A model generated the notes under the pieces. That model was not told where the DNA came from. It searched no databases and worked only from the letters and a program-made list of their open reading frames with translations. Source: Oscillospiraceae bacterium (GTDB taxonomy: Bacteria > Bacillota > Clostridia > UBA1381 > UMGS1253). Taken from it: a stretch of 64,000 bases of DNA. Every line of letters begins with the position of its first letter. The first letter of the stretch is position 1. The stretch is from positions 17,811-81,810 of the forward strand of contig SVKA01000005.1 of the NCBI GenBank assembly GCA_015068725.1, written 5' to 3'. Shown here piece by piece: positions 45,788 through 54,015 of this stretch. A program made the translations under genes and the position numbers.

Positions 45788-46870
45788 GTGTTTGATATCG
45801 ATATGGAAACAAACAACGTTGCCAAAATTAAAGTAGTAGGTGTTGGTGGCGGCGGTAACAACGCAGTAAACAGAATGATTGATGCAGGGGTTAAGTGTGT
45901 AGATTTTATCGCAGTTAATACCGATGCACAGGTGTTAAAGGAGTCAAAGGCTGACACAAAATTGCAGATAGGTGAAAAGCTTACACGCGGACTTGGTGCG
46001 GGAGCTAATCCCGAGATTGGTGAAAAGGCCGCTCAGGAAAGCAAGGACGAAATCGAAGCAGTGCTTAAAGGTGCTGATATGGTATTTATTACCGCAGGTA
46101 TGGGTGGCGGTACAGGTACAGGTGCCGCAGCAGTAATTGCAGGTATAGCAAAGGGACTTGGAATACTTACAGTAGCTATTGTTACAAAGCCGTTTATGTT
46201 TGAGGGAAGACCCCGTATGGCGAAGGCTGAGTCAGGTATAAGAAGTCTTCGTGATAACGTTGATGCGATAATGACTATACCAAACGATAATCTTCTTAAA
46301 ATAATCGACAAAAACACAGGTATAGTTGAAACATTCCTTATGGCTGATGATATTTTGCGTCAGGGCGTACAGGGCATTTCAGATATGATTGTTGGTTCGG
46401 GTTACATAAATGCTGACTTTGCAGACGTAAAGCGCACAATGGAGAATTCGGGCATAGCGCATATGGGCGTTGGTGTTGCAAAAGGCGACAACAAAGCAAA
46501 CGAGGCTGTTAAAATGGCAATCGAAAGTCCGCTTCTTGAAACCTCGATTAATGGTGCAAGAAATGTACTTGTTAATATTACAGGCGGCAAAGACCTTACA
46601 ATGTTTGATGCAAACCAGGTAATGCAGTTCGCAAACGAGCTTGTGGATACAGATGCTGAAATTATCTTCGGTGTTGTTATTGATGAAAATCTTGATGATG
46701 AGATGCGTGTAACAGTAGTTGCTACTGGTTTTGATTCGGGCATGCCTTCGGCAGGAATTTTCAGAGGCATAAGTGAAGAGGACGACGTCGTTGGTAGTCT
46801 CAGACCAAGTGCTAATCCAGAGCTTGAGGATGTTGATATCCCGACATTTTTAAAGAACAGAAACATATAA
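45788..46870 (+). CDS. ftsZ: Cell division GTPase FtsZ
   Basis: 360 residues from the GTG at 45788, 7 bases after AGGAGGA. Tubulin signature [11 protein letters not shown], the N-terminal [18 protein letters not shown] and the T7-loop NADFADVK. The C-terminal partner peptide [12 protein letters not shown] is intact. The linker between the core and this peptide is only about 30 residues. No ftsA lies next to it; another membrane tether such as SepF must be encoded elsewhere. Confidence 0.97.
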   Translation: MFDIDMETNNVAKIKVVGVGGGGNNAVNRMIDAGVKCVDFIAVNTDAQVLKESKADTKLQIGEKLTRGLGAGANPEIGEKAAQESKDEIEAVLKGADMVFITAGMGGGTGTGAAAVIAGIAKGLGILTVAIVTKPFMFEGRPRMAKAESGIRSLRDNVDAIMTIPNDNLLKIIDKNTGIVETFLMADDILRQGVQGISDMIVGSGYINADFADVKRTMENSGIAHMGVGVAKGDNKANEAVKMAIESPLLETSINGARNVLVNITGGKDLTMFDANQVMQFANELVDTDAEIIFGVVIDENLDDEMRVTVVATGFDSGMPSAGIFRGISEEDDVVGSLRPSANPELEDVDIPTFLKNRNI

Positions 46871-46886
46871 GATACATAAAAAATTA

Positions 46887-46917
46887 CGGCACAGGGAAAA
46901 CTCCTTGTGCCGTTTTT
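46887..46917. terminator. Bidirectional intrinsic terminator after ftsZ
   Basis: CGGCACA / TGTGCCG (46887-46912) with a 12-base loop and T run; convergent genes flank it and the minus strand also has a T-rich tail. Confidence 0.85.
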
Positions 46918-46932
46918 GTATGCATTAAAGCT

Positions 46933-47493
46933 TTATAAAACAATTTCTTTAAAGTATTCAGGTCTGTGAAAATCACGATTTGGTGTATCGACCTTATTCC
47001 AGCTGCACCAATGCGGGTGAACAGTTTTGTTGCCGCACTTGTAAAAGTTTGCTCTGATAGTTGTGCCGCTTTTGTGCACATATTCTGGATAACGCAGGTG
47101 TATAAACGAAAGCGGTATTTCAAAAAATACTTCCCATCCGTCGTCATGTACAGCGGTATGACAGTTAAGCATTTCAATTGCGCTTGTGTCGTAAAATTTT
47201 CGCTCATATCTGTCAGGACCAATCGCACAATGCACTGCAGCGTTGGGGTTGATTTCAAAGTTTATGTATCTATCATCTGTGCCCGGTAAAAACTGCACAA
47301 ACATCTCCACGCAGCTGTCAAGACATACGGGTGTATGATGCTCGGTTTCCACTCTGCGAAGGTTTGTTTCGTTGCTTATAAAATGAACCTTATATCCATT
47401 TTCGTCATACGAAAGCTCAACCGTTGTCTTTGGCTTATAATCGCCAGTTTCCCACAGATAATTCGAAATTTCAAAGGTTTGTTTGTTATTCAT
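46933..47493 (-). CDS. CBM9-like carbohydrate-binding protein
   Basis: 186 residues, no signal peptide. The fold pattern of the CBM9-like group is visible: TTVELSYDENGYKVHFIS, the CLDSCVEMFVQF segment and INFEINPNAAVHCAI, followed by WEVFFEIPLSFI and the C-terminal ANFYKCG..HWCSW segment. As it lacks an export signal, cytoplasmic action on sugars or glycosides is likelier than wall binding. It is in one operon, 15 bases behind a sugar isomerase/epimerase gene. Substrate unknown. Confidence 0.75.
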   Translation of the reverse strand: MNNKQTFEISNYLWETGDYKPKTTVELSYDENGYKVHFISNETNLRRVETEHHTPVCLDSCVEMFVQFLPGTDDRYINFEINPNAAVHCAIGPDRYERKFYDTSAIEMLNCHTAVHDDGWEVFFEIPLSFIHLRYPEYVHKSGTTIRANFYKCGNKTVHPHWCSWNKVDTPNRDFHRPEYFKEIVL

Positions 47494-47508
47494 ATCAAAA
47501 GCTCCGTT

Positions 47509-48288
47509 TTATATTTTAAAATAATCTTTAAAGGATTTGAACGCAACATCATAATCGGCAAGCTCGGGATGCCAGCATTTTTCCCATTTTAGTGTGATAT
47601 AGCCGTCATAGCCTGTATCTGTGAGCATCCCCATCACCTTGTTAAAGTCTACAACGCCTTCACCTATGAGGCAAAGCTTGTTTTCCTCGTTAACATCGGC
47701 AATATAAACCTGCTTTGTTATATCAAGAACCTTTGCACACTCCTTGTATATATCATTTCCGCCCAAAGCCTCGTGGTCAGGCGAAAGAATAATACCAAAT
47801 CTTTCATCTTTTACGTGTTGCTTCATCAATTCGCCATGAGCGCAGGTTACGCCACAGTTGCGGTGATTTTGTATAAGCACCAAAACATCTGATGTATGCT
47901 TTTCAAAAACCATGTTAAGTATTTTTGCCATAAACAAAACATCGTCTTCGTTTTGAAGCTTTCCCGAGAAGATACGGATAATTTTAACATTAAGTGTTTC
48001 AGCAATTCTTATGCAGTTTAAAATCGAGGCCGCGATTTCTTCTGCGTCAGCATCTTTTCTTTCAGCCTTGAGCATACGGTTATAGCAAAGAAGACTTGAA
48101 ATCTCAAGACCATCCTTAAAAAGCTTTTTTATTTTTGCAAGCTCCTCTGATGTGATGTTTTCACTTATATCGCCGCCCTCGTTGCGCACGCGCAAATCTA
48201 CGCCGTCAAAACCATATTCTCTTGCTACCTTGACAACCTCATCGAGTGCCATACCGGGCATTGCCATTGTGGAAAAGCTGTACTTCAT
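47509..48288 (-). CDS. Sugar phosphate isomerase/epimerase (xylose isomerase-like TIM barrel)
   Basis: 259 residues with AP-endonuclease-2/xylose isomerase-like features: YGFDGVDLRV at strand 2, NVKIIRIFSG, LVLIQNHRN and a late GYDGYITLKWEK with metal-binding Glu candidates. Members act on keto or deoxy sugars and inositols; specificity cannot be read here. GGAGGAA precedes the ATG. A promoter lies about 60 bases upstream. Together with the nearby Gfo/Idh oxidoreductase it suggests an oxidative sugar pathway. Confidence 0.8.
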   Translation of the reverse strand: MKYSFSTMAMPGMALDEVVKVAREYGFDGVDLRVRNEGGDISENITSEELAKIKKLFKDGLEISSLLCYNRMLKAERKDADAEEIAASILNCIRIAETLNVKIIRIFSGKLQNEDDVLFMAKILNMVFEKHTSDVLVLIQNHRNCGVTCAHGELMKQHVKDERFGIILSPDHEALGGNDIYKECAKVLDITKQVYIADVNEENKLCLIGEGVVDFNKVMGMLTDTGYDGYITLKWEKCWHPELADYDVAFKSFKDYFKI

Positions 48289-48345
48289 AAATATTCCTCC
48301 TTATTGTTTGCAAATAAGATATTATAAATAACAATTTACTTTCTT

Positions 48346-48374
48346 ATTATAATACTTGTTGGTTATATTTTCAA
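48346..48374 (-). promoter_or_regulatory. Promoter of the isomerase/CBM9 operon
   Basis: On the minus strand TTGAAA (48374-48369), a 17-base spacer and TATAAT (48351-48346). Confidence 0.65.
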
Positions 48375-48418
48375 GCTATTTTGGGAAATAAAAAAATATT
48401 TAATATGGGTGTTGGGTG

Positions 48419-48448
48419 TTGACAAGTTAACAAAAAGAGGAGTATAAT
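48419..48448 (+). promoter_or_regulatory. Promoter of the ECF S-component gene
   Basis: TTGACA (48419-48424), an 18-base spacer and TATAAT (48443-48448), a near-consensus vegetative promoter. The spacer holds GTTAAC, a short palindrome that could be part of an operator. Confidence 0.7.
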
Positions 48449-48485
48449 TCTTTATGTCAAAAAAAATAAAAAAGGGGCAGATGAT

Positions 48486-48980
48486 ATGACAACAAAAAAA
48501 GTAGTGAGCGCCGCAATGCTTGCATCTCTTTGCTGTATTGCAACAATGATAATAAAAATACCCTCGCTGCTTAAAGGATATATAAATCTTGGCGATTGTG
48601 TGGTGCTTTTGTCGGGTTTTACATTATCTCCGTTATATGCGTTTTTTGCAGCAGGCATAGGCTCTGCGCTGGCTGATATTTTTTCGGGATATGCCGTTTA
48701 TGCACCTGCAACGTTTGTTATCAAGGGTGTTATGGCATTGATATGTTTTTATGGCTTTAAGTTTTTAGGGGAAAAAACAAGCACATTAACTGCAAGAGTG
48801 GTAAGCGGAGCCTTGGCAGAGCTTATAATGGTGGGCGGATATTTCGTATTTGAAGGCTTTATGTACGGTTTTATACCATCTGCGGTTAATATAGCACCAA
48901 ATGCCGTTCAGGGAGCTGCGGGGCTTGTTCTCGGTGTAATTCTTGCAAGAATATTTGAAAAACATAAGATTATACACTAA
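48486..48980 (+). CDS. ECF transporter S component, substrate unknown
   Basis: 164 residues with about five to six membrane helices. ALCC..MIIKIP near the start, INLGDCVVLLSGF and PLYAFFAAGIGSALADIFSGY are typical of ECF substrate-binding subunits, as is the C-terminal NAVQGAAGLVLGVIL. No ATPase or T subunit gene is nearby, so it must use a shared ECF module. The vitamin or precursor carried cannot be told; no riboswitch was recognised upstream. Confidence 0.85.
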   Translation: MTTKKVVSAAMLASLCCIATMIIKIPSLLKGYINLGDCVVLLSGFTLSPLYAFFAAGIGSALADIFSGYAVYAPATFVIKGVMALICFYGFKFLGEKTSTLTARVVSGALAELIMVGGYFVFEGFMYGFIPSAVNIAPNAVQGAAGLVLGVILARIFEKHKIIH

Positions 48981-48984
48981 TAAA

Positions 48985-49012
48985 AAAGGACTGTGATGTT
49001 TCACAGTCCTTT
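48985..49012. terminator. Bidirectional intrinsic terminator
   Basis: Perfect 12-bp inverted repeat AAAGGACTGTGA / TCACAGTCCTTT with a 4-base loop between convergent genes. Confidence 0.88.
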
Positions 49013-49017
49013 GATTT

Positions 49018-50997
49018 TTATACAAGCTTATATTTTAAGAAAATATATCCTGCCTGCTTCATATTGCTTACCGCTATGTTGCCGTCTTTAATTTCAAGCT
49101 TTGCATCGGGGCAGCTTGATGCCAAAATATTAATATCAGTGATATTTTTATCAAGAGAATATGTGTATGTATTTTGCTCGTTTTTCTCTTTTAGCAGCAC
49201 AAGATAGCCTTCGCCGTCTTTTGTAATATTAAAGCCCGTATATGATATTCCGTCGGGACGCTCTCCAATCGGTTTTATCATGGCGTCTTTAAAATTATCA
49301 CGTTCTTTTTTATATACGCAGATAATATTTTTAAGCGCAGATATTTGATTTTTATCAAGATTGGTCATTTCCATCCATATAAGCGGATTTGCAACCATTA
49401 CAGATGCAAACATATAATCAATTGGATACGAAGATGGCTTTAATATATCATCGGGATAGCTTTGCTCATTTCTGTTTTGATTTAAAACTTCGAACTGGAG
49501 CTTGTGGGCAGGGATATATTCGCTGAGACTCCACAGATTTCGAAGAGTTGTGTGCGGGTAATAGTTTTGCCAGTCGGTATATCTGTTTTCAACAAACAAA
49601 GTCGAATACTGCTTTGCCATAAAATAGCCATATCTTCTGTTTGCGGTGATATCAAAGTTAAAGCTTATCTTGCCATCACTTTTTTCGTGAATATATTTTG
49701 CAAAATTAAAGATATTTTCTTCACACGCGTGGTCAGTTATTCTAAGTCCGTCTATTTTAAAATATGATGCGCCATATTTTTCGTGAAGCTCAAGTATTTT
49801 GTCGGCGTCTTGCTTCCAACGCGCATAACTGTTTTGCTTATCCATAGAAAACCACAATCCAAGACGGACATTCTTTTTTTGTGCATAGTCGGAAATGACA
49901 TTAAAACCGTTTGGAAATTTGTCTTTATTTACTGCCCAAAAGTCTATATCGCTGTCATAAAAATTTCCCCATGCGCCATTTTTTACAAGGCCCGAATTGG
50001 CTGTAAGACCTTGCTGCCAGCCGTCATCTATCTGCACAATGTCAACTCCGAGAGTGCTTGCGGCGTCAATTTCACCGAGCATAAACTCTTCACAAACGGC
50101 GGTATCTCTTTTTCTGTCGCCCCATGTGTTTGACATAATATATGTGCCTTCGTTTGTATACATATGGCTGTAAAACTTTTTATATTCATCACAAAGAGAG
50201 CCCTTTTTGCCGACTGCAAGTGTCGCACCGCCTATGTAGGTATATTCTGCTGCGTCCTCATCAATTCCATTTCCAAATACGCACGCGGCATTTTCGTTTA
50301 CAGAAAAATCTTTATCACCCACAAATTTTTTGCCCGACACATAACCTTCCGAAACGAGCATAATAGCTTTTTTGTCGATGTAATTTTCAAGCATAAGAAT
50401 ACTTGCGTCAAAATATTCGTCAAATTTTCTGTATAAAAGCTTTTCGTGCGATGATACCAAATCATTATATATGTCGGTTTCATCATAAAGACGAACCGCC
50501 TTTGCTTTTAAATGTCTGTCTTTAATATTAACAGCTTCTATTACACCATATTCAGGCAAGACAGGCTTATTATCTGCTTGTTTTTTACTAAGCTCGATGG
50601 CGGTATTTGACATACTGCGGTTTTCTTTTAGCGGGATAACCTTGCCTTGTATATAAACCTTGGAGGAGAGTGCGCTGATATATGGGAAAACAAACAAAAC
50701 AAGCTTCACATTTGTGGCGGTAGTTTTAAAAATCAACTCTCCAACAAGAGCCTCTTTTGATTTGCCGCCAAAATCTGATACATAGCAGTCAAACGAAATT
50801 TCGCAGTTTTTATAGTCAAACTCTCCGATATTAAACATACAGACATTAGCGCCCGACCACATATCTTCGTTTGTGTAAATGCTTGTGCAAACGGGCATAT
50901 TATTTTTTATTTCAATTATTCTTTGTGTTTTTGAGTTGCCTATTTTTATTATGTTTTTTTCATACTCTATAAAACAATCTTTAAATGTTTTTTTCAC
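49018..50997 (-). CDS. GH36-like glycoside hydrolase (alpha-galactosidase family)
   Basis: 659 residues, no signal peptide, so cytoplasmic. An N-terminal beta domain (about 1-260) precedes a TIM barrel. Barrel motifs resemble GH36/melibiase: VDIVQIDDGWQQG (Asp324-Asp325), LGLWFSMD, YFKIDG with candidate nucleophile Asp416, and NFDITANRRYGYF (Asp449). A C-terminal beta domain follows (about 590-659). Acid/base assignment is less certain than the nucleophile. The ATG overlaps the AraC-regulator stop by 4 bases. Likely hydrolyses an imported alpha-galactoside or related glycoside; exact substrate is unknown. Confidence 0.8.
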   Translation of the reverse strand: MKKTFKDCFIEYEKNIIKIGNSKTQRIIEIKNNMPVCTSIYTNEDMWSGANVCMFNIGEFDYKNCEISFDCYVSDFGGKSKEALVGELIFKTTATNVKLVLFVFPYISALSSKVYIQGKVIPLKENRSMSNTAIELSKKQADNKPVLPEYGVIEAVNIKDRHLKAKAVRLYDETDIYNDLVSSHEKLLYRKFDEYFDASILMLENYIDKKAIMLVSEGYVSGKKFVGDKDFSVNENAACVFGNGIDEDAAEYTYIGGATLAVGKKGSLCDEYKKFYSHMYTNEGTYIMSNTWGDRKRDTAVCEEFMLGEIDAASTLGVDIVQIDDGWQQGLTANSGLVKNGAWGNFYDSDIDFWAVNKDKFPNGFNVISDYAQKKNVRLGLWFSMDKQNSYARWKQDADKILELHEKYGASYFKIDGLRITDHACEENIFNFAKYIHEKSDGKISFNFDITANRRYGYFMAKQYSTLFVENRYTDWQNYYPHTTLRNLWSLSEYIPAHKLQFEVLNQNRNEQSYPDDILKPSSYPIDYMFASVMVANPLIWMEMTNLDKNQISALKNIICVYKKERDNFKDAMIKPIGERPDGISYTGFNITKDGEGYLVLLKEKNEQNTYTYSLDKNITDINILASSCPDAKLEIKDGNIAVSNMKQAGYIFLKYKLV

Positions 50998-51842
50998 GAT
51001 AAGCTCCTTTGTGATTCATTTTCATTTGTAATGATGGATTTTCTATACTCAGACGGTGTTTGTTTTTTTATTTTTTTAAATATTCTTGTAAAATAATTTA
51101 CATCATCAAAGCCTGCATTTGCGGCAATTTGCGAGATATTGTCATTCGTATTTTTAAGCAGAAGCGCCGCCTTTTCTATCCGGTATTCATTTATATACTC
51201 TGTCGGTGTTTTTCCGGCGTGAGCTTTAAAAAAACGGCAAAAATAGCTTTCATTAAGATAACATAGCTCCGAAAGAGTCTGAGTCGAAATTTTTTCGGAG
51301 TAATTGTCTGCTATATAGTTAAAAACGATATTTAACCTTTCAAGGTTTGTGGTATGAATACTGATTTCTCTTTCTGAAATATAAGCGTCGACATAACTGC
51401 GCACAAGGTGCGTCATAAGTGAGTAGGCATAGCTTTTTATCATCATATCATACCCATGTGTTTTTTGCTTGTGCTCTTTTATAATTCCTTCTACACACTC
51501 GGTTATATGGCTATCACATTTAATATGATTTTTAATATGAATATTTGAAAAATTTATATCGCTGAAAAATTCGGGATAAATAAGCAGGCAAATATATCCC
51601 ACGGAGTTTTCTACGACAAATGAATGAATTTCGGCGCTGTTTACAACAACGATATCGCCTGCTTTTGCATCAAAAGTTGTTTTGTTACAGGTAATGCGGC
51701 AGCCTCCGCGGTAAAAATACAAAAGCTCAATGTGTTCGTGCCAATGGGGAGTCAGGTTTTCGCATCTATCGAATTTCATAAATTTTACCGTAAAATTTTT
51801 CTCAAGTGGTGGAACTTTTTCATAAAGAGATACTTTTTTCAT
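50994..51842 (-). CDS. AraC-family transcriptional regulator
   Basis: 282 residues from the ATG at 51842, with GGGGG upstream; a TTG at 51854 overlaps that site. N-terminal cupin-like sensor domain with TPHWHEHIELLYFYRG and AGDIVVVNSAEIHSF, C-terminal double helix-turn-helix (about 180-275) with LSELCYLNESYFCRFFKAHAGKTP and IAANAGFDDVNYFTRIFKK. It is the first gene of an operon with the GH36-like enzyme and is divergent from a Gfo/Idh gene, so it likely controls both in response to a sugar. Confidence 0.93.
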   Translation of the reverse strand: MKKVSLYEKVPPLEKNFTVKFMKFDRCENLTPHWHEHIELLYFYRGGCRITCNKTTFDAKAGDIVVVNSAEIHSFVVENSVGYICLLIYPEFFSDINFSNIHIKNHIKCDSHITECVEGIIKEHKQKTHGYDMMIKSYAYSLMTHLVRSYVDAYISEREISIHTTNLERLNIVFNYIADNYSEKISTQTLSELCYLNESYFCRFFKAHAGKTPTEYINEYRIEKAALLLKNTNDNISQIAANAGFDDVNYFTRIFKKIKKQTPSEYRKSIITNENESQRSLS

Positions 51843-51861
51843 GCCAACCCCCAAAAGTCAA

Positions 51862-51890
51862 AAATGTGCTAATCAAAATCAAATGTGTTA
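51862..51890. promoter_or_regulatory. Direct-repeat operator candidate for the AraC-family regulator
   Basis: Two copies of AAATGTGYTA (51862-51871 and 51881-51890) start 19 bp apart, close to two helical turns, as expected for an AraC-type dimer. The second abuts the Gfo/Idh promoter. Confidence 0.5.
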
Positions 51891-51919
51891 TTGTCTGCAA
51901 ACTATAATTATAATATACT
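51891..51919 (+). promoter_or_regulatory. Promoter of the Gfo/Idh gene
   Basis: TTGTCT (51891-51896), a 17-base spacer and TATACT (51914-51919), directly downstream of the putative AraC-type operator. Confidence 0.6.
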
Positions 51920-51964
51920 AACAATAAGGAAAAGTCAAGAAAAATCAAAATAGGAGTGATTAGT

Positions 51965-52933
51965 ATGATAAGAGTAGGGCTTGTTGGCATTGGCGGAATG
52001 GGAACGGTGCATTATAATGAATATAAAAAAATTGATGCGGCAAGCGTTGTTGCGGTTGCAGACGTAAGAGCCGATATGGCAAAGGAAAAAACCAATGGCG
52101 ACAATGTAAGCGTATATGACAATATGGAGAGCCTTCTTTTAAACGAGCAGATTGATATGATAGATATCTGCGCGCCGAGCTATCTTCACGCAGAGCTTGC
52201 AATAAAGGCGCTGGAGGCGGGAAAGCACGTCATTTGCGAAAAGCCGATGAGCATTAATACAAAGGATTGTGAGCGCATAATTGACGCCGCTTCAAAGTCG
52301 GGCAAGCTTTTTATGACGGCGCACGTTGTAAGATTTATGAAAGCGTATGAATATCTTAAAAATATTATTGATACAAAAGAGCTTGGAAATCCTGTTCACT
52401 TTGATATGAAAAGAATTTCCGCCATTCCCAGATGGAGCTTTGAGGATTGGATGAGAGATACAAAAAAAAGCGGCGCTTCGCCGATAGATTTGTCAATCCA
52501 TGACATTGATTTTATACAGTGTGTTTTTGGTGAGCCGAAAAAGCTTTCATCTGCTCACAGAAGCATGACAAACGACAATGATTTTATTATCTCAGAGCTT
52601 GTATATGATGGCTTTGACGCATCTATAACAGGCGGATGGTTTAACTGCGATATTCCGTTTAAAGCACAATATCTGGCGATTTTTGAAAATGGATATGTAG
52701 AATATGTAAACGGAAAAATAATAAAAAACGGTCAGGAAATCGAAATCAAAAAAGAAAGCGACAGTAAAATAGAGGGCATTAACATATCGGGCGCCGACGG
52801 ATATTATGACGAGCTTGTTTACTTTGTTAATTGCATTAATAAAGGCATAAAGCCTGATAGGGTTACATCCGAAAGCTCGAAAAACAGTGTGTCGCTCGTT
52901 GAAAAAATTCGCGAAATTTCAGTTAATATTTGA
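51965..52933 (+). CDS. Gfo/Idh/MocA-family oxidoreductase
   Basis: 322 residues from the ATG at 51965 with GGAGTGA upstream. N-terminal Rossmann fold with GLVGIGGMGTVH, DMIDICAPSYLHAELAIKALEAGKHVICEKPMS containing the conserved EKP motif, and a C-terminal domain with SIHDIDFIQCVFG where the catalytic His lies. NAD-dependent sugar, inositol or glycoside oxidation is typical. Divergent from the AraC/GH36 operon and ends at a shared terminator. Substrate unknown. Confidence 0.9.
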   Translation: MIRVGLVGIGGMGTVHYNEYKKIDAASVVAVADVRADMAKEKTNGDNVSVYDNMESLLLNEQIDMIDICAPSYLHAELAIKALEAGKHVICEKPMSINTKDCERIIDAASKSGKLFMTAHVVRFMKAYEYLKNIIDTKELGNPVHFDMKRISAIPRWSFEDWMRDTKKSGASPIDLSIHDIDFIQCVFGEPKKLSSAHRSMTNDNDFIISELVYDGFDASITGGWFNCDIPFKAQYLAIFENGYVEYVNGKIIKNGQEIEIKKESDSKIEGINISGADGYYDELVYFVNCINKGIKPDRVTSESSKNSVSLVEKIREISVNI

Positions 52934-52955
52934 TGATTTTGGGAGATTACACAAT

Positions 52956-52986
52956 AAAAAGAGCACTTTTTGAGGGTGCTCTTTTT
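52956..52986. terminator. Bidirectional intrinsic terminator
   Basis: AAAAAGAGCAC / GTGCTCTTTTT (52956-52986) with a 9-base loop between convergent genes. Confidence 0.88.
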
Positions 52987-53000
52987 AAGTATCAGTGCTT

Positions 53001-53891
53001 TTAACACGAAAATTCGTAATTTTTTATGTAGTCTATAAATGTTTTCAAAGCTTTCGACATCCACTTATTTTTGTGATAAATAAGCTGTTTCCAGATATCT
53101 ATGTTCATATCGCAGATATCAAGATAACAAAGCTTTCCTTTTTCTACCATATCCTTTGTAACGAAATCGGGAAGATATGAAATCATATCACCCTCGGCTA
53201 TTATGGAAGTAATAATATCGGTTCTTCCTATTTCAAGCACGGGCGTTATTTCAAGCGACATTTTTGCAAGTTCTTTGTCAAAAACTTTTCTGTACCCTTG
53301 TCCGTATTCGGTTAAAACAAAAGGCTCATTAATAATATCCCTGATAGATAAATTTTTAATTTTTGCAAATTTGGAACCAGGCCCTGTAACAAAGTGCATA
53401 GAAAGCAATTCTTCCTTTGCTATTACGTAGTCCTTTTGATAGGAATGAGCATCAAGCGTTATAATGATATCGGCTTCGTTGTGGTCAAGCATATCAAACA
53501 TAACGGATGTATCGGCGTTGGTGAATTTAATAGATATGTCGGGATATTTTTTATGAAAATCTATATATCGTTTGTTTATCATATCATCACATACCGAGTC
53601 AGGCGTTACAATATGGATATGTCCGCTGCAGCTTTTTCCCTCTTCAAGACTATCTTTAAATTCGTCTGTAAGCGAGCGAATCCTGTGAGCATAGGAAACA
53701 AGATCGTGGCCTCGCTCGGTAAGCGTGATTGTATGATTTATCCTTTCGAACAACAAACAACCAAGCTCGTCCTCGAGTTGTTTTATCTGAAAGGAAATAG
53801 TTGATTGTGAATAACCAAGCTGCTCTGCTGCTTTTGTAAAGCTTCCAAGCTCGGCAACGTGAATAAATGTAATTAAATTTCTCAGCTCCAT
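53001..53891 (-). CDS. LysR-family transcriptional regulator
   Basis: 296 residues. N-terminal helix-turn-helix (about 1-60) with FIHVAELGSFTKAAEQLGYSQSTISFQIKQLEDELGCLLF split over its helices, then the two-lobed effector domain (about 90-290). It is divergent from a sodium/solute symporter gene, the classical layout for a LysR regulator and its target. The effector is unknown but might be the symporter's substrate. Confidence 0.93.
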   Translation of the reverse strand: MELRNLITFIHVAELGSFTKAAEQLGYSQSTISFQIKQLEDELGCLLFERINHTITLTERGHDLVSYAHRIRSLTDEFKDSLEEGKSCSGHIHIVTPDSVCDDMINKRYIDFHKKYPDISIKFTNADTSVMFDMLDHNEADIIITLDAHSYQKDYVIAKEELLSMHFVTGPGSKFAKIKNLSIRDIINEPFVLTEYGQGYRKVFDKELAKMSLEITPVLEIGRTDIITSIIAEGDMISYLPDFVTKDMVEKGKLCYLDICDMNIDIWKQLIYHKNKWMSKALKTFIDYIKNYEFSC

Positions 53892-53944
53892 TGTAATTTT
53901 CTCCGTTATCTAAAATTTCGATAGCAAACATCAAAACTATTCGT

Positions 53945-53973
53945 TTGACTAATGCTAAAAACTATTATATACT
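53945..53973 (+). promoter_or_regulatory. Promoter of the symporter gene, with possible LysR dyad
   Basis: TTGACT (53945-53950), a 17-base spacer and TATACT (53968-53973). CAAAC (53925-53929) and GTTTG (53943-53947) form an interrupted dyad reaching into the -35, a possible LysR site. Confidence 0.65.
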
Positions 53974-54015
53974 ATGTTACAGAGAAAAGCAATACAAGAT
54001 TTGGAGGAAAAACAA

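Noticed and set aside
48410..48450. Rex operator in the ECF promoter (TTGACAAGTTAACAA)
   Set aside because: Only one half-site (TTAACAA) fits; the other half does not match, so the palindrome is too weak.
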